DNA of 64,000 nt from Cyprinodon diabolis (Eukaryota; Chordata; Actinopteri; Cyprinodontiformes; Cyprinodontidae), in NCBI GenBank assembly GCA_030533445.1, contig CM060072.1:16623267-16687266 (forward strand), written 5' to 3'. The notes beneath the pieces were generated by a model that worked only from the letters and a program-made list of their open reading frames with translations, was not told the origin of the DNA and searched no databases. Made by a program: the position numbers and the translations under genes. Positions 45,904 to 58,595 of this stretch are shown here, in pieces (position 1 is the first letter of the stretch; each line of letters opens with the position of its first letter).

Positions 45904-48126
45904 CTGTGAGGAACAAGAGACAATTCTGTTTACTTCAATTTAACAGTAATCCTTTCCTGAATTATTTTGAAATGTAAAATTTGATATTTAACATAGAAAA
46001 CTAAGAGACCACTGAAAAAATGCTTTTACATACTTTTGTTATTTAAACTTCAGACAGTGAAAACAAAGAACTACAAACCCTTAATTTTTCAAACCACCTC
46101 AACTGTAATTAAAAACATTTGAGGTTATAAGTGTGTGATTTTCATTTTTGCAAGGTTTTGAATATTTAATCAGTGACATCTAAACACCAATGAAACACAT
46201 GTCAACTCAAGGCACTTGAAACTAATTTATAATCACCAGTGGTTACTGAAGCTTTTAGCTTTATATTGGGCCGACTTGAAATTGTTTACTGCAAGAAAGA
46301 GAAGAAATACCACTAACAGGGTTGGAACAAAGAAAGTAGTAAGTGTGGTTTTCCAACCTGAGCCTTAAGACAGAGAAGTGAGATATTTTAATCATCTTAT
46401 AAACATTTGGATTACTATTACAGGGAGTTAGAAGATGTTTTCTTCAGGTGAAAATAACAATTTGCTGCTTTAAGTATTTTCACTGCAAAATTTAAACAGC
46501 TTTTTTAAAGGCCACCCACAAACCTCCTAAGAGGATCTCCTTTAGTTCATCCTTTGTCAGCCTTATTTTTTTTCTAGCTTCCATTTTGATTGAAAAAAGT
46601 ATGTAACAACCACATCTAGTCCCTGTCTGGTTGTCACAACTCAACAAGACACAAAAAATTGGATTTTCCAACTCCAGCAACTATTGCTTTGCATCCAGCA
46701 AAGGTATCACATCGCTCCTGCCACTGGAATCGCTGAAACGGTGCTTGCGGCAATGCGAGAAATCCGACTTTTGCATCGCTTTGTATTAGACTACATCAAT
46801 CCTGCAGTGCATCTGATGTAGGGATAACGTAAAATTGTCAATCCTGTCATCAAATGCATGTTCAGCACCTTTATTTCTTCACATCACTATTTTTTAGTTC
46901 TTTCTTTAAAAATAATACATTATTATTATTTATTATTGTTCCTACATTGTTTACTTTTGCACTGGGTATTGTTCTTTGTGTAAACTTTAAATTCTGCACA
47001 TACTGATGGAGACTGACTGATGTTGAAGCCAATGACTACTCTGCATGGCAGCACCTGCTCAACAATGGTTTGGGAGCTGTAACTAAGCACAGAACCTGCT
47101 GTGATTCATGCAAACCTATCATGTTCCACTAAAAAAACGGATAAAGTCTTATGCATAAGGTATGTTCTGCATCAGACTGTACAGTCAGACCAATCCCTGA
47201 TCGCCATTTGGAGCAAATAACCTCCCAATCTGTCCCACTTTCTGTTCTGGGTGGCAACCTATAATAATAATAATTTCTCCAAACAATTAAAGCATCTGGA
47301 CTTGCTTTCAAATTCTCAGTGGGTTTAACAACAAATGCTAAAAGCTTGAATTCCTTCAAAGTTTGTGTTTTCTGATTATGGTAATGTTTCCAGACAGAAG
47401 ACTTTAAGGGGGACAATTCTAGTTTAGCTGAACAAAAACACCAGAACATTCTGCATGCTGTGTTTGGAATATTACATTTTTGGAGCCCTCAGCAGGGTCT
47501 AAAATAATTTCATTAATCTGCATAAATAAGAGAGGAAGAACAGGAAGACTGCAAGTTTATTCACTGAATAGTGAGGTATTTGCAAGATGTCCCAGTTACA
47601 GGTAAATGCTACTGACTGAATGGTACTGAGAGGACCTCTGGTGATAGAGAACACACAGAGCAACTTTCTACTAAGATATTGGGATTTTGATATTGCTTGG
47701 GAATAAAAATAGTGTTATAAAGTACTGAGGAGCAAGTTTAAATAGATCAAATTCCTCCTAGGCTCATTTCCTGTATTACTCAGACCGTTGATCCCTCAAG
47801 TTTTAACCATAAAAAAAAAAAAAAAAAAATTAATTAATTAAAAAAGAAATTAGTTCATGACTGGCTAAACTTTCAGATTCACTAAGAAGGATATACAAAC
47901 ATCCGGAAAGTGCCCCCTACCCGCCTACACTACATAAAATATATTAAAATTCTAGCACTCTCATGGCAGCAGAGTGGGAAAGTCCTAAAATATTAAACTA
48001 TTCCCAGATGGGAATCACAAGCTCCCTCACTGTTAGTCCTGCAAATCATTTCCTCCAAAGTTTGATGATGAAAACCAAAGACATGCACATACAGATTACT
48101 CGAAAATTCAGTTAAATCGAGATGGA

Positions 48127-48158
48127 CCAGATCCAGGTCCATCTTGACCTGGATCTGG
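48127..48158. repeat. Perfect 13-bp hairpin
   Basis: CCAGATCCAGGTC (48127-48139) is followed after six bases by its exact reverse complement (48146-48158). An overlapping smaller palindrome (ATGGACC...GGTCCAT) shares the left arm, so two alternative folds exist. Confidence 0.9.
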
Positions 48159-48374
48159 AGAAACCTCTTTCTAAAGACACTGTTTTTGTTTAAAGATCTT
48201 CTAGAAAATTATGTTCACTGTTGTCCATAATTTTCTTCATTTTATGACGAATTCTTCTTGTTGAAATAATCTCCAGATGTACTAGAGTTCCTATAACAGA
48301 ACTAGCCTTCTTAATTAATTTGTTGAGCTTTTTTAAGTCATTAGCTCCAATGCTGTTACCCCAGCAGAGGATGA

Positions 48375-49075
48375 AAGAAGAGTTCACTCCACCACAGACT
48401 TATAGCAGATATGTAGCATCTGCTGCAAATGCTGAAGACTCTAAGTTTCCTTAGGAAGTACAATCTGCTCCGTCCCTTCCTCTAGGCGACTTCATAGTTG
48501 TGTCTCCATTCTAGTGTGTTGTCCAAATGAACGCCAAGATGTTTATACTCCTCCAACATCTCAACTTCTTCTCCCATGATGCTAACACAATTAAGCTTGT
48601 TCCCATTTCTTCTGAAATCTACAATCATCTTTCTTGTTTTGTTGACATTCAGAATCAGATGATAGTTTCCACACCATGCCACGAAGCAGTTCACCAGCTC
48701 TCTGTACTCAGCTTCTCTTCCATCTTTGATGCACCCAATGATTGCAGAGTCAGAGTATTTCTGAAGAATGCGGGACTCATCTTGTACTGGAAGTCAGAGG
48801 TGTACAGACTAAAAAGGACTAGTGTGAGTATTGTCCCCTTTGGTGCTCCTGAGCTGTTGATTACTTAATTCGAAAGTGTATCCGTCAGATTTAAAAACGG
48901 TGTCCTTTAATCAAGGCTGTTGTTGATGTCTCCACCTGAATCTTTTTTAAGTTTTTGACAAATCAAATGAGGCTGCATCATGTCAAATGCACTGGAGAAA
49001 TCAAAGAACAGGATTCTCACAGATGCTGTCTGCCTTTTCTAAATGACAGTGGTTTTTTTGGGGCAGGTGTACGAT
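48375..49075 (-). pseudogene. L2/Rex1-like LINE reverse transcriptase, decayed
   Basis: Reading down the minus strand, 49020-48959 encodes RILFFDFSSAFDMMQPHLIC, the motif A of non-LTR reverse transcriptases with its catalytic aspartate. Then 48740-48482 encodes REAEYRELVNCFVAWC, LILNVNKTRKMIVDFRRNGN and EEYKHLGVHLDNTLEW, and further down GRSRLYFLRKL. The segment between motif A and these parts is compressed and full of stops, so the YADD region is missing or unreadable. It is a dead copy inserted in gene orientation. Confidence 0.8.
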
Positions 49076-49189
49076 GGGACTCCAACTTTTTTTTTTAACT
49101 ACCCTGACCTTGATATGATTCATGCCGTTATCAGCTCTAGTCTTGACTATTACAATATGTGCACCATGGCTCAACAGCCACGGTTCACA

Positions 49190-49320
49190 AGCTCTATGTA
49201 CTCAGCTTCTTGTCCATCTTTGATGCACCCAATGATTCCAGAGTCATCTGAGTATCTCTGCAGATGACAGGACTCTGCCTGGTACTGGAATTTAGAGGTG
49301 CACACAGCTATTGCAGCTCA
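49190..49320 (-). pseudogene. Second LINE fragment of the same family
   Basis: The minus strand repeats the GCIKDG-EAEYRE module also found at 48690-48740, here out of order (upstream of motif A of the neighbouring copy). It must therefore derive from a separate insertion or a rearranged copy. Confidence 0.6.
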
Positions 49321-50029
49321 GTCAGAACTTCCTAATTAATAAAAAAAAAAACAGTTTTAATAAGTGAAAGCCTGAACAGAAGACCTGCTCATTTTCAGGA
49401 TTTGTTACATCACAATAATACACATTTGAGTTGGGGATGGTGCAGCCGTTTTTGGTAACAGTATTTCCAAGCAGAAAAATAAATAAAATCAGTTAACAGA
49501 TGCTACATCAGTATAAGTTGTCCACCTCCCAGTCGACCCAAATACCTGAAATTGGTAAGGACACTTAGCCTATGGCGAAAGTGGTCAGCAAGATAAGAGC
49601 TATCTGAATAGTACTTGCAACTAGAAAGGAGCATTATGAGTATTACACCTTCTAATGGCCATTAATTTAGCATAGAGACCTCCTGATATCCTTAGGGGCC
49701 GCTAGGAGCTTTAGCCTTTGCATAAAATAAGGTGCAGGCACAGCCAACCTTATTGTCTCACTCTATTGTGTGTGAAACACCAAAATTTACACATCTTCCT
49801 CCGTTTTGTGTTTTAAAATGGAGAGCTTCAGCTGTTTGCAACTTGTCTGGGTTTAACAGAGGATTTTGTAACTCCTTTTCTACTCTGAATCGTGTTCTAA
49901 TTGTTGACCGCATTAACAGCGAAGGGATAGGAGTCAGGAATGGGAGAAAGCAGCTACAATTGGAGGTATCTTGATCAAGCCACAGAAAGAGGAACAGAAC
50001 AATCTTCTGATGCAGACGAATGTTCGTAG

Positions 50030-50400
50030 CACCATGGTACATTGAAAGGTTTTACTGAGAAGAAAATAAAGAACTTACAAAAACAAATTAGTGCAAAACA
50101 GACATGGAATCAGGAGGCAAAAACAAGGACTGAGTGAGAAACAAAGGTAGACAGAGGTCTTATAAAGAGTAGCAAACAGGTGCAGAAAACAGACTAATGA
50201 GCCGACAAAGGGGAATGGGTTAAGCAGATTAAACGGGGAGCTCTATGGGGAAGGGACCGAAAATTAACAGGACAGACAGTGAGAAACAGGGAAGAAAAAC
50301 ACAACCTGATGATGTAATAAACAAGATGATAAGACTAAATAAATACTAAACTTGGGGAAGAAACATATAGAATGAAAACTGAACACACAGAAACACAAGC
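50030..50400 (-). repeat. LTR-like repeat, third minus-strand relative
   Basis: The body (CAGACTAATGAGCCGACAAAGG, CAGGTGCAGAAAACAG, and a TTTATAAG TATA-like box on the minus strand near 50160) resembles the LTR-like sequences at 26950 and 40969. Ends are unclear, so the borders are approximate. Confidence 0.35.
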
Positions 50401-51348
50401 AGATCATAGCAGCCAGAGACATAAACCTTTGATTTTATGTCCCTTTAATCTATCAAGCAAAAAAAAAGAAAGAAAACAAGTGATGACCACAGTGTCATTA
50501 TTGGGAGCAGTCGTAAAGTTTTATTTTATATCATCAGAGTTTATGACATCCTTCACACAAACAAGTTTCCAGAGCTTTCGTAGATGAAACAGGACCACAG
50601 ATCCTCCATAGTATTCAAAAGTAAGCATAAGGTGCTTTTTTTCTGGGATGCCTGTCATAAAAATGGTTGCCTCTCATTGTTCTTGAATTTTCCAATAAAT
50701 CTCAAGACATATTAAACAAATGAGTTGAATCCTATATGGTCTCTCTGGGTATAACATCCAGGCTTCCATATGTTTTATAAACATCTTGTGAGCTTAGTGA
50801 ACTCCAGTATAGTACAATGACAAGATACCACCCGCAATAAGTCCAGTAATTGCATTTCCTAAACGCCACACAGTTTCCTCTTTGTGGTGTTAAAACAAAT
50901 GGGAAATAATTGAAACAAAGAGTATTGGAACACAAAGTAAGCAAAGTGCAAAACAAGGTAAAATCCCAGAACTGTGTCAGCAGGTGGCAAGCCATAGTGT
51001 TCAAGTGAATAACTTTCTGCTGAATCAAAAGCCACTGGGCCTGGAGCTATATGGGGATCCCCTACCCCAACATTAGATTGGCCACCTCAGGTGTCCCCTG
51101 CAATAACTGACTTGTCACAGCACCAGGTATTTAATTAGTTTGAGCTACATAACAAAGAGGGTTGAAGTCCACCAAACAGAAGGAGTGATAACTCTCCAAC
51201 AGATATGAAGAAATCATTGAGAAGTGGTATCAATCAAAAACTGAAAAATAAATATCAGAAAAGATTAGATAAAGGAAGGAAGATAAAAAGGAAAAAAAAC
51301 AGGAAAAAAATAAATGGAAGGAGGAACCAAAAAGATGAAAGATAAGAA

Positions 51349-51550
51349 CAGGCATCCCCAAAGTCGGTCCTTGAGGGAAGCTGTCCTGCAGGTTTTGAGA
51401 TTTCTTTGCTTCAGCACAGCTGATTATGATGATTGCAGTACCTCAAAAGCCTGTTAATCAAATATCAATGTAAATCAGCTGTCCTGGAAAAGGAAAACTT
51501 CTAAAACCTGCAAGACACTGGCCCTTGAGGACCGACTTTGGTGAGGCGTG
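51349..51550. mobile_element. 202-bp hAT-type MITE
   Basis: The left end CAGGCATCCCCAAAGTCGG pairs with the reverse complement of the right end, CACGCCTCACCAAAGTCGG. Both continue TCCTTGAGG or TCCTCAAGG. The flanks GATAAGAA (51341-51348) and AATAAGAA (51551-51558) form an 8-bp duplication with one mismatch. It is a short dispersed fish element without coding capacity. Confidence 0.75.
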
Positions 51551-53499
51551 AATAAGAAGAATACAATTTGGGGATATGTGAGATATGAGGAGAAGTGATC
51601 CATGTAGGGAGAAAGAAACAACAGAATATGATGAATGGACTTTTCAAAGTAGGAGCATTGTAGAATGAAAATGAATTAAAATAATTTTAATAGACCAGCC
51701 TATTTGACCAAACCATCATTCTCCAAAATCCATACCAGGTGGTAATGCACACCAGTAAATTTTTGCCGGGGCTAAAGAATCAAATTATGAAGAACATACT
51801 AGGGAATTCTCATGGTTTGGTTTTAGGGTAAGCTCATAAATACATACCAAAATATCATCTGCTTTGTGAGTAATAAATTAAATATTTAGAAAATGAATTT
51901 GCAAATGATTGTTTGAGGAACAAATTCATTCTTGTTGACTGTGGACCACCCAAGATAGCCTTGAACCACCAATAACACTCCACGCTGCCACTGCACTCTA
52001 GACTATTGGAAGTGTCCTTTCTGGAGTTGTGAAGAGGGACACCTGTTTGGTGAGCCAGCGGATGCTTAGTGATATCAGGTTTGGATAAAATCAAAATAAA
52101 TATTTTTTCTTTATTAAAACACTCTGCTTCTGACCGGATACTAATGCAAGCTGCAGATTCTATACTGTATATTTTAATACTTAGATAAAATAAAGAAATA
52201 ATAATCAGAGATGATAAATTTAGTAGAACATTAGGATGGCAAGAGCTCAAAGATCTGCTGAACTTGCTGTATACTACTTTCACTCCTGTTCTTTCACCTT
52301 TTTATTTTGATCACTGCAGGCGGTACATTGAGCTGAAGAGCTATGAATAATTGAAGGGAAGTGTGACCAGCATAGATACTTTCAGGTGTTCTTTCTTTCT
52401 TTAATGCTTTTATCTTTATCTTCTCCCACATACTGTTAGTTTTTTATGAAAACCTGCGTCTTATTCACAAAATTTTGCGGTCCAGCTGAACACTAACACA
52501 GCAAGTGTTCCTTCCCCCATGTGTGAGCCTTTCTGCACGTTTATAAAATGTGCTCTGTTTTTTTTTTTTTTTATCCATGAAGCATGAACACGTACAGGCC
52601 ATGAATAAGTCTTACATACGTATTTACCATTCTGGTACAGAAAAAACATCCATCTGTCTTTGCGCCTCTAAATCCATTCCTCCTTTAACCATGACAATGC
52701 TAGGATTTCCTTACCCACATATAAAAATTTTGCAGCCTGGGCAGATTCATCATTAGTCATCCTTCAAAAATGTGTGGCAGTGTTTTAACAGTATTTCTGC
52801 TTTATGATGGTTTATTGATTTATTTATCTTTTTCAGTTATGAGATAAAAAAAAAATGTAAAACCAGGAGCTGTAAGGATTTTTTTTTTCTGTTTCTAGGA
52901 TATCAAACATTAAATAGAATGCAGTTTGATAATGGAAAATCATAGACCCTGGTCAAATCTGATCAAATGTTCTTGGGTGCTTAGAAACACATGCAAAACT
53001 ATTGCTTCTTGTTTATAAATCTTTAACTTTCTTCCATGTTTTAACCACAAGCAACCAACCTGATGCATTTTGCAAGATAAAGATCACCAGTATGGTATTA
53101 ATAACTAAATGGCTCGTTGTATTCTGGCACCACGAAATTACACAACAAACATCCTAAAAGATTTGCTAGAGCACATCAGTAAACAAACAGAATCGAAAAG
53201 CAAAGTACCAAGACGTGGCTGAGGTAAAACTATGCAAACAGCATACAGAGAAGAAAACAACTGGGCAATGGTAACTGTGCAGGAACTGCAAGCATCAACA
53301 GTACAGGTATAAAAAAATCCATTGGCCAAAAGTGCTTTACGGTATGCTTGTGCCATCTATCAATGTGGTCTTTTATGGGAGAGGGTCTATAATAAAGACT
53401 TTGCTTAAAAATAGAAAGAAATCCTCATTTTGCTTCACTTCATGTCATTCAGAGGCACAGAAAAGAGAAAAAAGATGGTTCGGTTGGATTAAGCCAATT

Positions 53500-53770
53500 C
53501 AATTTTTAAAATACAACTTTTGGCTAAACTAAGAACTCGGGAGAAGACTACCATTGCTCCTTGCCCAGAACACACCTTACACATGGTGAAACATGGCGGT
53601 AACCACGTCATGCTGTAGGAGATGTTTTTTAAAAGCAAGAAAGGGAAGCTGGACAGAGTAGATGCAACGATGGGATATTTTCCTGAAGACAAACTGGTTA
53701 AGGACTGGAGAGCAGCTTCTCCCTCAAGCAGGAAAACCCTAAACATACAAACAGAGCTACTTCAAGGGTA
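53500..53770 (+). pseudogene. Tc1-like transposase-derived relic
   Basis: The plus strand holds ATGGTGAAACATGGCGGTAA then CATGCTGTAGG, which in the conserved frame reads VKHGGNHVML before a stop where tryptophan is expected. Further on, AAACCCTAAACATACA corresponds to the NDPKHTA motif region. Large parts between and after are deleted. It is an old, non-coding derivative of a common fish Tc1-type repeat. Confidence 0.6.
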
Positions 53771-54089
53771 CCCAATGCTAATCTAGGTATCTTTTTTTTT
53801 TACATCAACAATGGTATTTTGTCATCAAATGTAAAATGTTTTACTTCCCTCATATGTTTACTTTATTCACTATGGTTGTTATTTACATTTTGCCACTGGG
53901 CAATGTGAACAATACACAGCCCATACAGACCAACAAAGTACAGTGTGTGGAGCAAACACAGACTCTCTTTAAATTGTTCTTGGTAATTTTAAAAATGGAA
54001 ATTTTTGCCAAGAGCTCCCAAATACAGACAGATTATAAAGTGTTCATCTAGAGAGGTAAAACTCACTGCTACAGTACAGTATGTCTGTC

Positions 54090-54700
54090 ATGCCCTACTC
54101 CGTGCTACTTTGGGTCACTCTGATCACGTGGTAAAGCATGTTACCCCGGGGTTTCACCGAATACATTGACACCATGAAGCGTTCTTGCTGTGTCCAGCAC
54201 AGAATAGGCTCTACAGTAGAACCAGTCACTCGAACAGTTATGTGCACATTCACCTATTGATGGTAGCGAGCTACATTTAGCCACAACTAGCCCGGGGCTC
54301 ACTGACAAAAGTAAGGCAGTTTTACAGAGTCAGGCCCTCTGGCCACCATCAGTAGGAAAGGTGGGTAAAGTGTCATGCCAACGGACATGACTAAGTAAGC
54401 CAAAGCCAAGGTTCAAACTGGAAACTCACCAGTTGTAGGACAAACTCCAGCATTGCCCTTTTTAAAGTGAAACCACGAATACCTTAAGAAAGTCTGAAAA
54501 GCTTGATGACCATACTCAAAAAGGCGAGACGTCCAATTCTCTGCAATTGACACCACACCTGTTTGGAAAGGGATCCAACATATCATAAAAGCCCCCCCAT
54601 TCCACCAACAACTAACAACTATCAAATTAGCTAAAGTTTCCTGACTTGAAAAAGCGCTATAAGAGTAAAGGCCATTTGCAATTACCATTTACCATTAAAT
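54090..54700. repeat. Dispersed teleost repeat, mosaic
   Basis: The segment has modules I know from dispersed fish repeats: CACCTATTGATGGTAGCGAG, GGGGCTCACTGACAAAAG, GGTTCAAACTGGAAACTCACCAG, and a tail with AAAGCGCTATAAGAGTAAAG followed by ATTTACCATT. The last is the type of tail found on SINE/LINE-like sequences. Borders and class are uncertain. Confidence 0.4.
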
Positions 54701-57078
54701 CAGTTCTTCTGCCACTTTTAGAGTCCTCCACTTTGCCTCAGCCTGAGCCAACTATTTCCCTCCCTCTCTCCTCAGAGTTGGCCAGCTCCATCTACTCCAA
54801 CTTCTCTACCGATTTCATTTCAGAAAAGGGAGTCAACAGGCTTTTAAGGAGGCAAAAACCGCACAAAGCAGCTATACTGCACTGACCCTCCACCTGAATG
54901 GTCCAAATTGAAGCCCCAACTTTCTGTCCCAGCATCTCTTATTTTACTTTTCTTGGGGTCAAAAGTGGGGACACTATCTTGGATGTATATGAACTTCAAA
55001 CTGATGCAATGAATGGAAAGGTTTTAGCCTCCCAGACATCATTACGCATGGAAACGTATATGGATTATGTTCGTCAAACTGGGATTACAGTCTTCTGAAA
55101 AGACCAACAAAAGAATACAAGTCCCATAAATGTATCGGAGAGATAAAGCACTCAATTATAAAACCCAAAGAATACAGTATGAAAATCAATTCATTTGAAT
55201 GCATCACACAAAGTAAAAATTATGTATTTTTGTAAAACACAGTGAGGCAGGCTGTACCCATACGTCTTGTCATACAATGGATTGTAGGAAACAATATAAG
55301 CCTTGGGCTGTTAACAGGAATGTTGGAAGTTCCCTATGCTAAATAACTATCACTAGGATACCTCCTGGTTTCTTTTCCCCTATAACTGGTCGACACTTAT
55401 ATAGTAGCAACCAATTTATAATGGCCCTTCCCAGTCAAACGCCAGCTGAACGGCAGCAGACTTCCCTGGATCTCCCAGCAGATTCCCTTCAAAGTTCAAG
55501 CCACTTGAGTGAACCACTGATTTCCATTTATTTACTGGTTTGCGTAGGTAGTGTGGAGTTGAAGTGAAGCCACCGGCCACCATTTTGGTAGCCACCAGCA
55601 ACCCCTTAGTTAGACCGGTCATAATGTAAACAATATATGTGCTACAGCATGGGACAGTGATGATGTTTTCATTTTCAGAGGGACTTAAACCTTAAAATAA
55701 AGATGAATTCATCACTTTGACACACACTTGCTGTTTCACAGCATAAGGAGATTATGTTAACTTATAATAAAAAAAATACACACATCACATTGCATAGTAA
55801 TCATGAAGTCAATGAAGACTCTAAATCATGTAATATAACAATACAGATCCATTACAATAAAATATATGTGTTAATGGAACATATTAATACAGATGTGCGA
55901 AAAGTGCTAAATTGATCTACATGTATTTTATTACATTGTTATGGTAATTACATATTACATATAATTTCAAGATTTTACACAAGGACTGAATTACAAGTAC
56001 ATGTCTGTTAATGCTATAGTTTTTTCTATTTGCAAATTATGTTTGCATGATGCCACATACGTTTATACTGTGTCAGTGCATCAGCCTTCATATGTGACAG
56101 ATTTACAATAGAGCTAAATTAATGAACCAATTTAAAAACTTCACAGAGCTTCAGTTTCTACACTAGCAAGATCACATAAATTAGTAAAAAAAACAGTCAA
56201 CATCAAGTTCATATTTTGCTTTTTGCTGTTAGTTACAGCAGGAATCTGATCATATGAAAAAATTATACATACAAGTACGGCGATCACTGAAATAATCATT
56301 GCTTTGACCGTAGAGTCATAATAAATGTCTTATAAAATACCATCTTGGTCTCAAGTTCCTTCTGTTGTTCTACAGATTTATATGGCCCAGTGCTGCTGTC
56401 AATAACACTGAGCTCCTGGCCTCTTATCGAGTGTCTGCTCAATACGCATCAAGCCACCACCCGAGGCTAAACCAAACAGAGCCGCCTCTAAGGAAAATAT
56501 TACAAGTAGTTGGACTTTTTTTATGGCAAACACTAATCACAGCTCTGCATGTTTAAAAGGTGAAATCTGTGTTTGAATACTCCTACACAAGACAAGGTCT
56601 TCTGAGATCAACTGTTTGAACCGTATCATCCAGGAGTGGGAAAAGAAAGTGCTTAACTTTCTTACTCTCTGCTGCTGAAAGGCCTTTAATACACCCATAA
56701 TGATACAAGGGAACTATTTTTGCTAAAAATAACACTACAGGACCACATGGAAACAAACAACAAAAGAAACTGTGTTTAGTATCTCAAGACAAACTATGAA
56801 TGCAGTAGATATTATTTGAACTTTAATTTTAGGGGGAATTTCCAAAGGGACAAACATAAAGAAACCGTCTTTAGAAATATTTGGGTAAATGTAACTTAGC
56901 TGCACAGAGACTGCAGTTTTATTGAGGCCCTCAAAAAGCTTCTGAAATAATTTGCCTACTCCGAAGTTGTTTATAAGTATTTTGTTTCCTGCCATAGAGG
57001 GTGTGTTAAAATGAACTCCAAACATATCCAGTAGAACAGAAATGTGTTTGACGGTACAGAAAAGCACATGCTTGAAAG

Positions 57079-58595
57079 TAGAGGCCTGCAAAGAATTATG
57101 ATTTTCAGTCCCGCTCCTGCCCGCACCTGTAATAATTATTCCCGCCCGCAATTCCCACATGATTCCAATGTTTACCTACTGCTCAAGGCAATTTGTGTCA
57201 TTAGGTTGAGGAATTAAACAGGCTGTGCTTAGCTGAGCACATTACTGGCCGATTCTTCACCGCATAGTGCATGACGCGCGTTAGGTGCCATGAGCTGCTG
57301 CTTCACAGCAATACCCAACTAAACTACCAAAATCTACTGAGGATATTAAGAATAATATATTGTGCATAATCTTAGAGTATATGCCAGTCATCATCATGTT
57401 TAAGTATGAAATGAAAATATAATAAGTTATAATTAATCATTTTAAACACCGTATGATGGAGCCCCACCCAGCACATTGTGACGTGTATATATATATATGA
57501 TAGACATAAACTGATAATTTATGACTTTATTTTACATTTTAAAACAAGTTTTTAGTTTGCGGGACTGCCGCTTATCACCGCTCCCGCCCAAATTGTGCAC
57601 TCTCCCTCCCGCCCGCACCCGCAATGAGCTTTCTGTCATGATCTGGCCTGTTTGCTCTCCCTTAATTAGTCATTCCTTTCACCTGTCGTTTTTCCCTCCC
57701 TGCCTCATTATAATTTATTCCTCTCACCTGTTTCCTCTAGTTTATATTCAGTTCAACCTGAGCATTCAGTGCCAGATCATTGCTTGTCTTTCTGTTAGCC
57801 TGTCTGTTAGTTTTTGTTCCTGGGTTCGTGTCCTGGATCCTAGAAGCCAGTGGAAAGAGGGTTTTTGTGTTTGTCTCGTCTCCTGATCGTCCACTGTTCC
57901 TCCCCCATGGAGTCCTCTGGGTTTTGGCATTATGTGGGGAGGTTCAGTTTTTATCAAAGTAAGCCTGGATCCAGGGAGGAGGCCAGTTTAAAATCCTGCT
58001 TCAAGTTCCGGTTCTACGTCCTGTCTCGGCCACCCTCTTCCACTGAGCCTGCCTGTCTGCACCTGATCCTGTCTGCTCCTGTGCGTGACCACCTGGTCAT
58101 GCTTCTGGTCCCAGTCTGACTCTGAACCCTCCTGGGAGCCTGTGGATGCCTGGAAGTCTGGATCCCGCCACCTATTTCTGCTCCTGCCTGATCTGGATCC
58201 TGCCTGTTCCTGTCTGTTTCTGTCTGTTCTGGATCCCTGACCAGGACCGGCTTCCACCTTGACCTCTGGAACTGCAGCACTGGGACATTCTTGGTCTGGA
58301 CTGCTAAACCAGCTAAGTGACTCACTGAGAACATCATCTTCAGTCAGATGATCGTGGTCACTTACATGTGTTTCCTCCCTAGAGTGTCTGAGATTGGGCG
58401 GTGCCCCGCTGCCCCGCCTGCAGTGTCCGTGAGCCACAGCTCCGCTTTTGTTTTTATTTAATAAATGTTTGAACTTTCCTAGTGACTGTCTCTCCTAGAA
58501 TACTGGGTCCATCTTTCCTCAGTTCATGACACTTTCAATATTTGTCCCGCGCCGCACTGCTTTACGTTGGGTCCCCGCGGGAGTGCAGGGCTCTA
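57079..58595. mobile_element. hAT element with perfect 8-bp duplication, split by a solo LTR
   Basis: CTTGAAAG is present at 57071-57078 and 58596-58603. The left tip TAGAGGCCTGCA and the reverse complement of the right tip, TAGAGCCCTGCA, differ by one base. Subterminal regions carry CCCGC-rich modules (CCCGCCCGCA). Removing the inserted LTR and one copy of its duplication leaves about 614 bp without coding capacity. The tips resemble those of the MITE at 17906-18304. Confidence 0.85.
57634..58531 (+). mobile_element. Solo LTR, 898 bp
   Basis: The segment begins TGTCATGATCTGG and ends AGTTCATGACA, short inverted repeats with TG...CA ends. CTTTC at 57629-57633 and 58532-58536 is a perfect 5-bp target duplication, as LTR retrotransposons make. 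An AATAAA signal is at 58460-58465. No primer-binding site, gag or pol follows, so the element has been reduced to one LTR by recombination. Open frames on both strands inside it (for example 57988-58437) are not genes. The superfamily is likely Ty3/Gypsy, by length and ends, but this is inference. Confidence 0.85.

Noticed and set aside
47129..47449. Possible BED-finger relic on the minus strand (PLKSSVWKHY)
   Set aside because: Only the aromatic motif is suggestive; the cysteine pair and histidines cannot be placed in one frame, so the evidence is too thin.
56735..57160. 141-codon minus-strand open frame
   Set aside because: No recognisable domain, and it overlaps the left end of a hAT element; no exon-like splice borders matched to a known protein.
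57988..58437. 149-codon minus-strand open frame rich in charged residues
   Set aside because: Entirely inside a solo LTR with a repetitive CCTG-rich body; no domain, and both strands are open in several frames because of composition.
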